64,000 bases of DNA from Arenicellales bacterium (GCA_028284225.1 JANQSD010000001.1:148609-212608), one strand, 5' to 3'; numbered from the stretch's first letter, positions 1 to 8,774 are shown. The notes: generated by a model from the letters alone, not told the origin. Translations and numbers: made by a program.

Positions 1-11
1 TGCCAAAAGTA

Positions 12-24
12 TTCCTAAAAGGAA
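12..24. promoter_or_regulatory. Inverted repeat upstream of amt, candidate operator
   Basis: The sequence TTCCTAAAAGGAA is a perfect 5-bp inverted repeat around AAA. A closely related 13-mer (11 of 13 bases) lies at 15461-15473 in front of the second glxB-like gene. Both precede nitrogen-metabolism operons, and an XRE-cupin regulator is encoded between them, so a shared operator is plausible. No binding data exist here; this is inference from symmetry and position. Confidence 0.3.
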
Positions 25-104
25 AAAATTTGTATTTTGGGTAAAATAATGTCATTATGCTGCTCGCATTATTGTTTTGTATTGATGCAACGAGAGAGAA
101 ATTT

Positions 105-117
105 TTTACACAGAGTA
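105..117 (+). promoter_or_regulatory. TTTACACAGAG leader motif, copy 1 (amt)
   Basis: TTTACACAGAGTA sits 18 bases before the amt start. The 11-mer TTTACACAGAG recurs in front of ppc (8841) and of the second GS-like gene (12259). In the other two it doubles as the ribosome-binding region, but here a separate AAGAGGT serves that role. It may be a regulatory or RNA-binding element. Confidence 0.3.
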
Positions 118-134
118 TTTAAGAGGTATCAAAG

Positions 135-1505
135 ATGGACAATGAACTCACCGCGTTGGGCGTTATATTTACGGAATTTTACTATTGGCTCACCGTCGTT
201 TTAATGTTTTTAATCCACGTTGGATTTTGTATGTATGAGGTTGGTGCATCACGTCACAAGAATCATATTCATACGTTAATGAAAAACACTATGTTAATCC
301 CTTTAGTCACCATTACTTTCTTTTTCTTTGGCTGGTGGATTTATTTTGCTTTTCCTAATGGGCCCGGAATTATCGGCGGATTAAACAGTGCCGACTGGGC
401 TGAACCCTGGAGCCCGCTTATGGGTGCACACTTAGGTGGTGTGGAAGATCCGGACGGTTGGTCCCGAATCAATGGCGTATTTTGGGCAGCATTCTTATTA
501 TTTTCTTGGACGGCAGCGTCGATTGTTTCTGGTGCCGTGATTGAACGAATTCGTTCTGGAGCATTCTGGATACTTGCTGTAGCTATTGGTTCGTTCTTCT
601 GGATAATCGATGCGGCCTGGGGATGGAGTGCCGATGGCTGGATGGTACAAAAACTGGGTTATCATGATGCTTATGCGTCTGGTGTTATCCATGCAATCGC
701 TGGTGGATTCGCGTTAGGCGTATTATGTGTTTTGGGCCCAAGAATAGGAAAGTTCGCTGCTGACGGGACACCTCGAAATATTAATCCGCGCAACCCGTGG
801 TTAGTCACAATAGGTTTATTCCTAATTTATACTGGTTTCTGGGGTTTTTATGTGGCTTGTAATATTCCTATGTGGGACATCCAGGCCGGTGATGGAGTGT
901 TTTATTCAGCAACTAATATTTATTTGGCGCCCACAACACTAAGTGCAATTACTTTTAATTTCTTGATGTCGCTTTCCGGAGGCTTAATGGCGGCATACTG
1001 GATATCAAAGGGCGATGCCTTCTGGACTTATTCTGGTGGGTTAGCCGGAATTATCGCGGCTTCTTCCGGTAATGACTTATATCATCCAATCCAAGCTATG
1101 TTTATTGCTTGTTTAGGTGTAATCGTTGCCTACAAAATGCACTATTGGGTCGAGCGTAAATTCAAAATTGATGATGCGGTAGGTGCGGTCGCCGTGCATG
1201 GTTATGCCGGTTTCTTCGGTGTTGTAATTTGCGGTTTTATGCTTTGGGGCTATCCATCTTCACCAAATCCTGAGTATGCTCACATTACACCTTGGGGGCA
1301 GTTTATCGGTGCGATAATTATGTTCGGTGTTCTAGGGTTTTTGCCAGGGTATGTTATTTCGAAAATTTTAAATGCGATGGGTGTACTTCGAATTCCGGCA
1401 GCTGTCGAAATTGCCGGGCTTGATTCTCATGCCGCTGATGAGATCGAAGCAGATCGACTGGCGGTTATTGAGTCTGAGCGTGCAGAAATTCAATCATTGA
1501 ACTAG
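135..1505 (+). CDS. amt: Amt/MEP/Rh-family ammonium (methylammonium) transporter
   Basis: Integral membrane channel of 456 residues with about eleven predicted membrane segments. The AmtB pore residues are recognisable: Asp178 (AmtB D160), His186 (H168) and His355 (H318), the last in a DDAVGAVAVHG block. The C-terminal tail keeps the family's LR-P-----GLD-HA pattern seen where GlnK binds. It diverges from enteric AmtB: there is no cleavable signal peptide, and the segment around residues 60-110 is rich in aromatics. It heads an operon with a small membrane protein and lies just upstream of a GS-like gene and a split glutamate synthase. A role in ammonium or methylammonium uptake is likely; the sequence does not decide between the substrates. 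The start is the ATG after AAGAGGT. Confidence 0.93.
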   Translation: MDNELTALGVIFTEFYYWLTVVLMFLIHVGFCMYEVGASRHKNHIHTLMKNTMLIPLVTITFFFFGWWIYFAFPNGPGIIGGLNSADWAEPWSPLMGAHLGGVEDPDGWSRINGVFWAAFLLFSWTAASIVSGAVIERIRSGAFWILAVAIGSFFWIIDAAWGWSADGWMVQKLGYHDAYASGVIHAIAGGFALGVLCVLGPRIGKFAADGTPRNINPRNPWLVTIGLFLIYTGFWGFYVACNIPMWDIQAGDGVFYSATNIYLAPTTLSAITFNFLMSLSGGLMAAYWISKGDAFWTYSGGLAGIIAASSGNDLYHPIQAMFIACLGVIVAYKMHYWVERKFKIDDAVGAVAVHGYAGFFGVVICGFMLWGYPSSPNPEYAHITPWGQFIGAIIMFGVLGFLPGYVISKILNAMGVLRIPAAVEIAGLDSHAADEIEADRLAVIESERAEIQSLN

Positions 1506-1516
1506 AGGAAATAATC

Positions 1517-1741
1517 ATGTCTACAGGAACATTTGAAAATTGGGCCGGTAACATAGTTGATATCGGTGTTATTTATCCATTTGAAGGCTCCGAGTTTGTC
1601 TTGGTAATCGCCGGCCTTGTATTTTGGGTGTGTTGGCATATTCGACAGATGAAAGCTGAGAATGCCGCCCTTGACCAACAAGTCAAAGAGCTTAGTAAAG
1701 AAAAGCTCAAGTCTCTCGACCTAGATGATCTAGATGTTTAA
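1517..1741 (+). CDS. Small single-span membrane protein downstream of amt
   Basis: 74 residues starting 11 bases after amt with an AGAGGA ribosome-binding site, so it is co-transcribed. Residues ~26-42 form one hydrophobic membrane segment. The remainder is a charged helix (QMKAENAALDQQVKELSKEK) with coiled-coil character and an acidic tail. I do not recognise the family. Its tight spacing suggests an accessory or regulatory subunit of the transporter, analogous in layout though not in sequence to small partners of other carriers. It is followed by a stem-loop that probably ends the amt transcript. Confidence 0.7.
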   Translation: MSTGTFENWAGNIVDIGVIYPFEGSEFVLVIAGLVFWVCWHIRQMKAENAALDQQVKELSKEKLKSLDLDDLDV

Positions 1742-1794
1742 CGCTTTCTGCGTAGAAAAAACAGTCTGTTGACTGTTCCTCTCGTCTGTAATGA

Positions 1795-1820
1795 CTGGGT
1801 GTCACTAAACTGACACCCAG
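1795..1820 (+). terminator. Stem-loop after the amt operon
   Basis: A perfect 10-bp inverted repeat (CTGGGTGTCA / TGACACCCAG) with a 6-base loop, followed by CTCATTTC. The T-run is weak, so this may be a leaky terminator or a 3'-end stabiliser. A second 7-bp hairpin (1760-1777) precedes it. Confidence 0.6.
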
Positions 1821-1877
1821 CTCATTTCAAAGGATTGACGCAAATTCCATTATTTTAACTACAGGAAAATATTATTC

Positions 1878-1906
1878 TTGACATTATATTTTTCGACTCA
1901 TAATAT
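1878..1906 (+). promoter_or_regulatory. Sigma-70 promoter for the first GS/glx operon
   Basis: TTGACA at 1878-1883, a 17-base spacer and TAATAT at 1901-1906 give a strong sigma-70 promoter. The predicted transcript starts near 1914, about 55 bases before the GS-like start codon. The perfect -35 box suggests high expression independent of sigma-54. Confidence 0.65.
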
Positions 1907-1969
1907 TGGATTAGAAGCAATTTCAGTCGCTAAACCGATTATTAGCATCACCCAGACCAGGAGAAATAC

Positions 1970-3451
1970 ATGGCAAAAAATGACTCAACTGATTTAGAAC
2001 GCCACGTCAGTGCACGTGGTCGTACTCAACTTATTAAACAAGTACGCGAAAAAATTAATGAACTCGGTATCGAGTATATCTATTACCAGTTTATTTCAGT
2101 AACAGGACGAATAGTGGGTAAGGGTATCCCCGCCGATCATTGGGAACGTACCGCCGCTAAGGGATTTCAATTAGTTTACGGTGCAACTGCGAATCTGTTT
2201 GTGGATCGTCATGGTGAGTACATTGGCTATGGTCCGGAGGCCGCGGAGTTGGTTGGTATTCCTGATCCCGAAACCTTTGTGCAGTTACCTTGGGATAAAC
2301 GTATTGGTCGTGTATTTTGCACATGTTTTCGAAATAGAGAAGAAAAAGTCAATCCTGGTGGCCATTTGACCTCTGATTGCCGAGGGAATCTACGCATTAT
2401 TCATGACGAATTTAAGAAAAAGCACGGCCTGGAATTACGTGCCGGCACAGAACCGGAGATGATGTGGCTCAAGCGTGGTGAAGATGGGCAACCCGATGGT
2501 GGTTTTTCAAACCCATATTGTTATCACATCGATCAGTTTGAATCATTAAGGCCGGTTTCCATGCAAGTCATTAAGTATGCCCGAGCGATGGGACTGGATA
2601 TGATTCAGGGAGATCATGAAGATGCACCCGGTCAGTTAGAGTTAAACTGGCAATTCGATGAAGTGCTGCGAAACGCCGACAGGCTTTCAACTTACCGGCA
2701 AATTTGTGCTCAGGTGGCCCGTGAAAATAATCTGATTGCCTGTTTTATGAGCAAACCGTTTATGGGTGTGTCAGCATCAGGTTGTCATCATAATGTTTCA
2801 CTTTGGAAAGGCGGAAAGGATGTAACCAATAAACTCGGTCACGACAAACTGCCAGGGTTGAAAGATTCGTTTAGTTATCGTGATGGTGGCGATAACAAGT
2901 TCATGCCTGACACCAAGGATCAACAAAAACCAGGCAAAGTCGGCCTAATGGCAATAGGCGGTATTATGGCGCACCTGGGTGCGTTGACGGCGATAGGCTG
3001 TTCCACGGTTAATTCTTATCGACGTTTATGGGATACAGGTTTTTGGGCACCGGTCTTTGCTGACTGGGGCTATCAGAATCGTACTACCGGCATGCGGGTA
3101 TCTGCGCCGGGCCGATTCGAGTATCGCGCAGTGGACTCCATGGTTAATCCTTATTTAATGGGATCGGCAATCTTGAAAGCGTTTGATGATGGTCTGCAAA
3201 ATAAACTCGATCCCGGTGAGCCTGAAGAACGCAATATATATGAAGCAATGGAGGCGGGTAAAGAAGTTAAAAAATTACCCATGTCTCTGGGCGAAGCTCT
3301 TGACCGGCTGGCGAATGATGAAGTCATTAAATCTGCCATGCCGGATGAAATGTATAAGGTTTTCCACTGGTACAAAAACGATGAATGGGAGAAGTTCATG
3401 TCGACGGTAACGGATTGGGATCAGGAAACGTATCTTGATTGTTTGCCTTAA
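1970..3451 (+). CDS. Glutamine synthetase-family gamma-glutamylamide synthetase (cluster 1)
   Basis: 493-residue GS-fold enzyme expected to ligate glutamate to ammonia or an amine using ATP. Catalytic landmarks are present: the metal-binding EPEMMW block, GDHEDAPGQLELNW, the SGCHHNVSLW histidine loop, NRTTGMRV and the C-terminal RFEYR arginine motif. It is longer than the GlnT/GmaS-type gene at 18533 because of an N-terminal extension and an insert (KLGHDK...FMPDTKDQQKPGKVG) before the glutamate loop. It starts a tight run with GlxB/C/D-type genes, so its gamma-glutamyl product probably feeds that synthase. Whether the substrate is ammonia, methylamine or another amine cannot be read from sequence. 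Start: ATG after CAGGAGAAATAC. Confidence 0.85.
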   Translation: MAKNDSTDLERHVSARGRTQLIKQVREKINELGIEYIYYQFISVTGRIVGKGIPADHWERTAAKGFQLVYGATANLFVDRHGEYIGYGPEAAELVGIPDPETFVQLPWDKRIGRVFCTCFRNREEKVNPGGHLTSDCRGNLRIIHDEFKKKHGLELRAGTEPEMMWLKRGEDGQPDGGFSNPYCYHIDQFESLRPVSMQVIKYARAMGLDMIQGDHEDAPGQLELNWQFDEVLRNADRLSTYRQICAQVARENNLIACFMSKPFMGVSASGCHHNVSLWKGGKDVTNKLGHDKLPGLKDSFSYRDGGDNKFMPDTKDQQKPGKVGLMAIGGIMAHLGALTAIGCSTVNSYRRLWDTGFWAPVFADWGYQNRTTGMRVSAPGRFEYRAVDSMVNPYLMGSAILKAFDDGLQNKLDPGEPEERNIYEAMEAGKEVKKLPMSLGEALDRLANDEVIKSAMPDEMYKVFHWYKNDEWEKFMSTVTDWDQETYLDCLP

Positions 3452-3485
3452 TCAGCTAACGAATTATTACTAAGGAGTTTTATCA

Positions 3486-4421
3486 ATGTGTGGAATAGCT
3501 GGACTTATTCATCGCGGAAAGAGTTCGGATATTGGTTCAGAAATGGTTTCCATGTTGCAGTCACTCAAGCACAGGGGGCCTGACTCAACAGGTTTTGCTC
3601 TATATGGTGTGCCTGAAGAAAATCGCTGTATTTTGCGATTCAAGGTGGCAGAACAAGAGGACCTGAGTTCTGGATTTGATATTCATGCACAAATCAAAGA
3701 GCGTAAAGCGACCGTTGATGAGCGCTTAAAAGAACTCGGAGCCAGTGTGGTTGAAAAAGATGAAGCCACTGAATATGCATTCAGATATGAGTTTGAATAC
3801 GACGGTGATATGCGGCGATTGGCCGATTATATTGAAGATGGTGATGGTGCAGAAATTTTGTCAATCGGTAGAGGTCTGGAATTAATCAAGGATCTAGGTG
3901 ATGCTACTGTTGTTTCCGATGCTTATGACTTAAAAGGTTTTCAGGGGACACACGCAATCGGCCATACTCGTATGGCTACCGAGTCGGATGTTGATATTCG
4001 TTCCGCCCATCCTTATTGGGCGTATCCGTTTAATGATGTTTCAGTCGTCCACAATGGTCAGCTGACCAATTATTGGACTTCCCGGCGGGAACTGGAACGT
4101 CGCGGTCATCGCTTTATGTCCAATTGTGATTCAGAGGTCATTGCAGTTTATATTGCAGATCGAATGAATCAGGGTGATGACCTGGAAGCCGCCATGAAAC
4201 GATCTATTGATGAGCTTGATGGCGTGTTTACCTATATTGTTGCCACCAGCGATAAATTGGGTATGGCTAAAGATGTAATGGCAGCCAAGCCGATGGTATT
4301 GTATGAAAGTGACGATTTCGTGGGCCTGGCATCTGAAGAAGTGGCAATTAGAAGTGTCTTTCCGCATGAGATTGATACTTGGGACCCTTATGAAGGCGAG
4401 GTGAAAGTATGGCAGGCGTAG
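3486..4421 (+). CDS. GlxB/MgsA-type class II glutamine amidotransferase (cluster 1)
   Basis: 311 residues. It starts MCGIAG, so removal of Met exposes the N-terminal nucleophile Cys of class II amidotransferases. The HRGPDSTGFALYG, GHTRMATES and VHNGQLTNY blocks of the glutaminase pocket follow. Compared with the large glutamate synthase, this is only the amidotransferase domain as a separate chain. Its product should release an amino group from a gamma-glutamyl amide for transfer to 2-oxoglutarate by the FMN subunit. Its end overlaps the next gene by 13 bases, indicating translational coupling. It is a paralogue of 15580-16479. Confidence 0.88.
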   Translation: MCGIAGLIHRGKSSDIGSEMVSMLQSLKHRGPDSTGFALYGVPEENRCILRFKVAEQEDLSSGFDIHAQIKERKATVDERLKELGASVVEKDEATEYAFRYEFEYDGDMRRLADYIEDGDGAEILSIGRGLELIKDLGDATVVSDAYDLKGFQGTHAIGHTRMATESDVDIRSAHPYWAYPFNDVSVVHNGQLTNYWTSRRELERRGHRFMSNCDSEVIAVYIADRMNQGDDLEAAMKRSIDELDGVFTYIVATSDKLGMAKDVMAAKPMVLYESDDFVGLASEEVAIRSVFPHEIDTWDPYEGEVKVWQA

Positions 4422-5248
4422 CGCATAAATCCCATGAGATGGGATTGCATTCAGAACAGTTAAGCGGACGTACACAGCAGCGTTTTTTTTCTGCAACAGA
4501 GGAAGAAAATTTCGTCTACCCGTGGTCGTACGAAGTTGATTTTGATAAGTCCGCACAGTTTGATGCCGAGGGCATGGATACGCCACAGATCAATGTGAAA
4601 ATCCGCGAATTAATGCAGCAGGGCCACGGCACGATTACGGTCAAAAACCCAATGGCCAGACATTCTTTGGGTGTGGGTATTCTGAATCGATTAAATCTTA
4701 ATTTTGAAGGGTCGTTGGGCTACTTTGGTTGTGGATTAATCGATGGCCCGAACGTTCATATCAGTGGACGTGTGGGCTGGTCTTGTGCAGAAAATATGAT
4801 GGCCGGTACTGTAGTGATTGAAAAAAACGGTGGTTCAACTTTTGGTGCAGCAATGCGTGGTGGAGATTTGGTCTGCAAAGGTGATGTCGGTTCACGAACA
4901 GGTATCGATCAGAAAGGCGGCACCATTATTGTTGGTGGTCGTACCGGTGCTTTTTCTGGCTTTATGATGCAACGTGGTCGTATGGTGATTCTTGGGGATG
5001 CCGGTAAAAATCTAGGTGACTCCATGTATGACGGAACGATTTATGTGGGCGGCAAGCTCACCGATCTTGGCGTAGATTGCGTGGAAGGGGAAATGACAGA
5101 TTTGGATGTTAAATGGTTGAATGACAAGCTCGGCAAGTATGGACTTGAAGCGCCAAACGGAGCCGAAAACATGACTAAGCTGGTTTCAGGCAAGCAGCTC
5201 TGGAATTATGACAATTTAGAACCGACTGAGAAAAAATTGGTTCTGTAA
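4409..5248 (+). CDS. GlxC/MgsB-type glutamate synthase beta-helix subunit (cluster 1)
   Basis: 279 residues equivalent to the C-terminal right-handed beta-helix (GXGXG) domain of glutamate synthase. Repeated Gly-rich turns run through residues ~70-235, for example GYFGCGLIDGPNVHISG and GDAGKNLGDSMYDG. Relative to the cluster 2 paralogue (226 residues) it has about 50 extra N-terminal residues with a VYPWSYEVDFD segment. It should be the structural subunit linking the amidotransferase and FMN subunits. It overlaps the upstream gene by 13 bases and is followed 21 bases later by the FMN subunit. Confidence 0.87.
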   Translation: MAGVAHKSHEMGLHSEQLSGRTQQRFFSATEEENFVYPWSYEVDFDKSAQFDAEGMDTPQINVKIRELMQQGHGTITVKNPMARHSLGVGILNRLNLNFEGSLGYFGCGLIDGPNVHISGRVGWSCAENMMAGTVVIEKNGGSTFGAAMRGGDLVCKGDVGSRTGIDQKGGTIIVGGRTGAFSGFMMQRGRMVILGDAGKNLGDSMYDGTIYVGGKLTDLGVDCVEGEMTDLDVKWLNDKLGKYGLEAPNGAENMTKLVSGKQLWNYDNLEPTEKKLVL

Positions 5249-5269
5249 CTTATAGCCAAGGATTTAACT

Positions 5270-6643
5270 ATGACAGGAAGACCAGTAAAAATAGATGCTA
5301 AAACCGGACGGCAGGTTCGGGATGTCCATAATCTTGGTAAAAGTTTTATTTTTCCACCGGAAGTCATCGATGACATTCATATCAAATCCGAACTTGGACG
5401 CTATCGTATGCGGGGATTTTCTTTGTTCAAGAAAATTCCGACCTGGGACGATTTAACATTTATGCCGGGGACATTAACACGTTTTGTGATAGAGGGTTAT
5501 CGTGAGAAATGTCTGACTAAAACAATCATCGGGCCTAAAGCCAAGCACCCGCTTGAATTAGATATTCCCGTTTATATTACCGGTATGAGTTTTGGTGCCT
5601 TATCCTATGAAGCTAAAACGGCTTTGGCGCGTGGCGCTACTATGGCTGGAACGGCAACCTGTTCAGGTGAGGGCGGTATGATTCCGGATGAGCGCCGTTA
5701 TTCTTCTAAATGGATGTATCAATGTATCCAATCACGTTATGGTTTCAATCCTAACCATTTGCGTCTGGCCGATTGTGTTGAGTTCTTTATTGGCCAAGGG
5801 TGTAAGGTAGGGCTCGGCGGGCACTTGATGGGTCAGAAAGTGACCGACCAGGTGGCAGAAATGCGCTCATTGCCGGCGGGTATTGATCAGCGTTCACCTG
5901 CCCGCCATCCCGATTGGCTGGGACCGGATGACTTAGCATTAAAGATTAATGAAATTCGAGAAGCGACTAATGGTGAAATTCCTATTCAGTTAAAACTTGG
6001 TGCAGCACGGGTGTATGATGACGTTCGCATGGCTGCAAAAACTGGCCCAGATTCTATTTATATTGATGGTATGGAAGGTGGAACCGGCGCTGGCCCGCAC
6101 TTGGCCACTGAAGAAACCGGTGTGCCGGGTATTGCGGCAATCAGGCAAGCACGCCATGCCTTGGATGATGTTGGTCAATCCGGAGAAATCTCATTGGTGT
6201 ATGCCGGAGGGATTCGTAATGGCGGTGATGTGGCCAAAGCGTTGGCCCTTGGAGCCGATGCAGTGGCTATTGGCCATAGCGCTTTAATGGCACTCAATTG
6301 TAATAAAGCTATTCCTGAAGCTGACTTCGAAACGGAAATGGGTGTAGAGGCCGGTTATTGTTATCACTGTCATACCGGTCGCTGCCCGGTTGGGGTTGCG
6401 ACTCAGGATCCGGAGCTGCGAAAGCGTTTGAATCCTGATGATGCGGCCGAGCGAGTATATAACTTCTTGCATACCCTGACTATTGAGGCGCAAATGTTGG
6501 CACGTGCTTGCGGTAAAACTAACATTCATTCATTGGAACCTGAAGATTTAGCGGCATTAACAATGGAGGCATCTGCTTTAGCTCAAGTTCCACTGGCCGG
6601 TACTCAGCATACCGTTGGCCGGCCGGATATGACCCGTTTCTAG
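5270..6643 (+). CDS. GlxD/MgsC-type FMN synthase subunit with Fe-S cysteines (cluster 1)
   Basis: 457 residues matching the FMN-binding central domain of glutamate synthase: YITGMSFGALSYEAK, DGMEGGTGAGPHL and YAGGIRNGGDVAKALALGADAV. It retains Cys364, Cys367 and Cys372 in CYHCHTGRCPVGVATQ, resembling the [3Fe-4S] loop of classical glutamate synthases. The paralogue at 17172 has lost all of these. It should reduce the imine formed from 2-oxoglutarate and the released amine or ammonia. The electron donor is not encoded nearby. It is the fourth gene of the operon. Confidence 0.88.
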   Translation: MTGRPVKIDAKTGRQVRDVHNLGKSFIFPPEVIDDIHIKSELGRYRMRGFSLFKKIPTWDDLTFMPGTLTRFVIEGYREKCLTKTIIGPKAKHPLELDIPVYITGMSFGALSYEAKTALARGATMAGTATCSGEGGMIPDERRYSSKWMYQCIQSRYGFNPNHLRLADCVEFFIGQGCKVGLGGHLMGQKVTDQVAEMRSLPAGIDQRSPARHPDWLGPDDLALKINEIREATNGEIPIQLKLGAARVYDDVRMAAKTGPDSIYIDGMEGGTGAGPHLATEETGVPGIAAIRQARHALDDVGQSGEISLVYAGGIRNGGDVAKALALGADAVAIGHSALMALNCNKAIPEADFETEMGVEAGYCYHCHTGRCPVGVATQDPELRKRLNPDDAAERVYNFLHTLTIEAQMLARACGKTNIHSLEPEDLAALTMEASALAQVPLAGTQHTVGRPDMTRF

Positions 6644-6652
6644 GAGATAAGC

Positions 6653-7042
6653 ATGAGTACAGACAATATCGATCATTTTTTAGAAACAGATGGTGTAGAC
6701 ACTGAGCGTGAAAAAGATATCGGACAACACATTGGTTATCGTTACGATGTTAATCTTGTTCCGGACATGGCTTATTGCACGCCATTTTTAAAAAAATACA
6801 TGGAAGTCATGGGCTGGACAGATCTGAACTGGCTCGAAGATGTGCATATGGGTTACGAAGAAAATCGAGCAGCAGTATTTGATCGTAATATAAATGGTTG
6901 GGTCACTGTCCCAGAAGATATCGAATTGCCTGATAACCAGCAGGAGCGAGACATGATTGCCCGGGAATTATTAATAAAATTCCAAATGTCCAGCAATCAT
7001 CCAATGGTTGATTTGCGCAAGGCTTACGAGAAATTTAAATAA
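6653..7042 (+). CDS. Orphan 129-residue protein closing the first GS/glx operon
   Basis: Soluble, acidic protein starting 9 bases after the FMN subunit with a GGAGAT ribosome-binding site, so it is certainly in the operon. I see no signal peptide, membrane segment, Cys motif or recognisable fold. Aromatic residues are frequent (GYRYDVN, MGWTDLNWLEDVHMGYEEN) and there is a helical C-terminus (RDMIARELLIKF...DLRKAYEKFK). No counterpart accompanies the second glx set. A small accessory subunit or assembly factor for the cluster 1 synthase is possible, but this is only context. Confidence 0.75.
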   Translation: MSTDNIDHFLETDGVDTEREKDIGQHIGYRYDVNLVPDMAYCTPFLKKYMEVMGWTDLNWLEDVHMGYEENRAAVFDRNINGWVTVPEDIELPDNQQERDMIARELLIKFQMSSNHPMVDLRKAYEKFK

Positions 7043-7045
7043 ATA

Positions 7046-7080
7046 TTTATTTTCGAAATACTAGCAGGGACGAAAATAAA
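7046..7080 (+). terminator. AT-rich stem-loop after the first glx operon
   Basis: TTTATTTTCG and CGAAAATAAA form a perfect 10-bp inverted repeat with a 15-base loop directly after the stop codon at 7042. The stem is AT-rich and no T-tract follows, so it may be a weak terminator or mRNA end protector. The rest of the gap to 7332 holds nothing else I can name. Confidence 0.35.
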
Positions 7081-7332
7081 AAGAATTTATTAAATCTGTA
7101 GCAGCTGATGAGAATCCACTGCTTGGGAAAATAATTTCAATCTATCGCCATATTGAAGCTTCTCTTTAGCACATGTAGCAATATCTGATTTTTTTTGCGG
7201 GATGGTTGTTTCTTATTATTTTTTCATATCGAAACCTATCGTATGTGCTGGCTAAGTTAAATGACCCACTGAATCGGCACTTTTGCTATATTTTGCTTTG
7301 ATGCTTGCAACTATTAATTTAAGGTATGGTTT

Positions 7333-8673
7333 ATGACAAGAGTGGCAATCATCGGAGCCGGTCCATCAGGTACGGCACAACTAAGAGCATTTGCATCAGC
7401 ATCTGAAAATGGTGCTGAAATCCCGGAGATTGTTTGTTATGAAAAACAGGCTGATTGGGGCGGATTGTGGAATTACACCCAGTACACAGGTATTGATCAG
7501 CACGGTGAACCAGTCCATGGGAGTATGTATCGTGACTTATGGTCTAATGGTCCCAAAGAATGCCTTGAATTTGCCGATTATACGTTTGAAGAACATTTTG
7601 GCCGTCCAATAGCATCTTATCCACCGAGAGAAGTTTTAGCTGATTATATAAAAGGGCGTGTAAAAAAAGCCGGAGTGAGAAAATACTGCAGATTTAATCA
7701 TAGTGTCCATCACGTTAGTTATTGTGATCAAACAGAAAAGTTTATGATTCAGGTCAAAAATCTACGTGACAATCAATTTATTACTGATGAGGCTGACTAT
7801 GTTGTTGTGGCAACAGGACATTTTTCAACACCTAATCTACCGCATTTCAAGGGTCTAGAGACTTTTAATGGGCGTGTGCTTCACGCACATGATTTTCGTG
7901 ATGCCAGAGAATTTATTGATCAAGATTTATTAATTGTTGGTGCCAGTTATTCTGGTGAGGATATTGCATCTGTATGTTATAAGTTTGGCTCTAAATCAGT
8001 AACAATTAGTCATCGAACAGAACCTACCGGTTTTAATTGGCCTGACAATTTTCAAGAAGTGCCTTTATTGGCTCATGTCGATGAAAAGACTGCATATTTT
8101 AAAGATGGCAGTAGCAAACAAGTGGATGCGATTATTTTGTGTACAGGCTATTTGCACCATTTTCCATTTATGGAAAACAGTTTGTGTTTACGTACTGATA
8201 ATCGTATGTGGACGCCGGGGTTATATCAGGGTGTGATCTGGCAGGACAACCCTAAATTGATTTATCTGGGTATGCAAGATCAGTTCTACACCTTTAATAT
8301 GTTTGATGCGCAGGCTTGGTACGCGCGTGATGTAATTATGGGTCGAATCGAGTTGCCTGCAAAAGCAGATATGCAAAAACATAGTGATGCCTGGGAAGCG
8401 CGTGAGCAAACGTTGGTGAGCAATGAGGATATGATCTGGTTTCAAGGTGATTATACTCAAGCTTTAATCGATCTGACTGATTATCCATGTTTTGATGTAG
8501 AAGGCGTGAATAAAACATTTATGGAATGGGAGCATCATAAACATAAAGATATTCTGAAGTTTCGTGATAATTCCTATCGTTCATTAATAACCGGAAATAT
8601 GCAGCCCGTTCACCATACCTCGTGGATGCAAGCGATGGATGATTCAATGCAGGCATATCTAAACCAACCATAA
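7333..8673 (+). CDS. tmm: Trimethylamine monooxygenase (flavin-containing monooxygenase)
   Basis: 446-residue FMO that oxidises trimethylamine to trimethylamine N-oxide with NADPH, FAD and O2. It shows the FAD Rossmann motif GAGPSG near residue 8, the FMO fingerprint FNGRVLHAHDF and the NADPH site GASYSGEDIA. The characteristic Tmm stretches GGLWNYT, SMYRDLWSNGPKECLEFADY, YPPREVL and MFDAQAWYARDVIMGR run to the C-terminus. Overall it closely resembles the Methylophaga/Roseobacter enzyme. It stands alone between the first glx operon and ppc with its own leader (AAGGT before ATG). TMAO demethylase and a TMAO transporter are absent here. Related FMOs also oxidise dimethyl sulfide, so that side activity is possible. 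Confidence 0.92.
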   Translation: MTRVAIIGAGPSGTAQLRAFASASENGAEIPEIVCYEKQADWGGLWNYTQYTGIDQHGEPVHGSMYRDLWSNGPKECLEFADYTFEEHFGRPIASYPPREVLADYIKGRVKKAGVRKYCRFNHSVHHVSYCDQTEKFMIQVKNLRDNQFITDEADYVVVATGHFSTPNLPHFKGLETFNGRVLHAHDFRDAREFIDQDLLIVGASYSGEDIASVCYKFGSKSVTISHRTEPTGFNWPDNFQEVPLLAHVDEKTAYFKDGSSKQVDAIILCTGYLHHFPFMENSLCLRTDNRMWTPGLYQGVIWQDNPKLIYLGMQDQFYTFNMFDAQAWYARDVIMGRIELPAKADMQKHSDAWEAREQTLVSNEDMIWFQGDYTQALIDLTDYPCFDVEGVNKTFMEWEHHKHKDILKFRDNSYRSLITGNMQPVHHTSWMQAMDDSMQAYLNQP

Positions 8674-8679
8674 AAAATT

Positions 8680-8774
8680 CGGCAGTGCGACTAATATGTA
8701 AATTTCTTTAATGATAGACATTTACACTGCTTGAAAAGTAAATCATTAATAATAAAATCGCGATGACACTGCCG
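8680..8774 (+). other. Competing inverted repeats between tmm and ppc
   Basis: CGGCAGTG (8680-8687) is complementary to CACTGCCG (8767-8774). Its GCAGTG core can pair instead with CACTGC at 8725-8730. A further 7-bp repeat, TGTAAAT (8697-8703) / ATTTACA (8720-8726), overlaps the inner arm. The arrangement allows two mutually exclusive folds, as in an attenuator, or simply a long terminator for tmm. Confidence 0.3.

Noticed and set aside
4131..4586. 151-residue open frame on the minus strand
   Set aside because: It is antisense to the GlxB/GlxC overlap, has no family-like sequence and no ribosome site.
7285..7315. Possible sigma-54 promoter upstream of tmm (CGGCACTTTTGC)
   Set aside because: The GG and GC elements are only 7 bases apart instead of the required 10.
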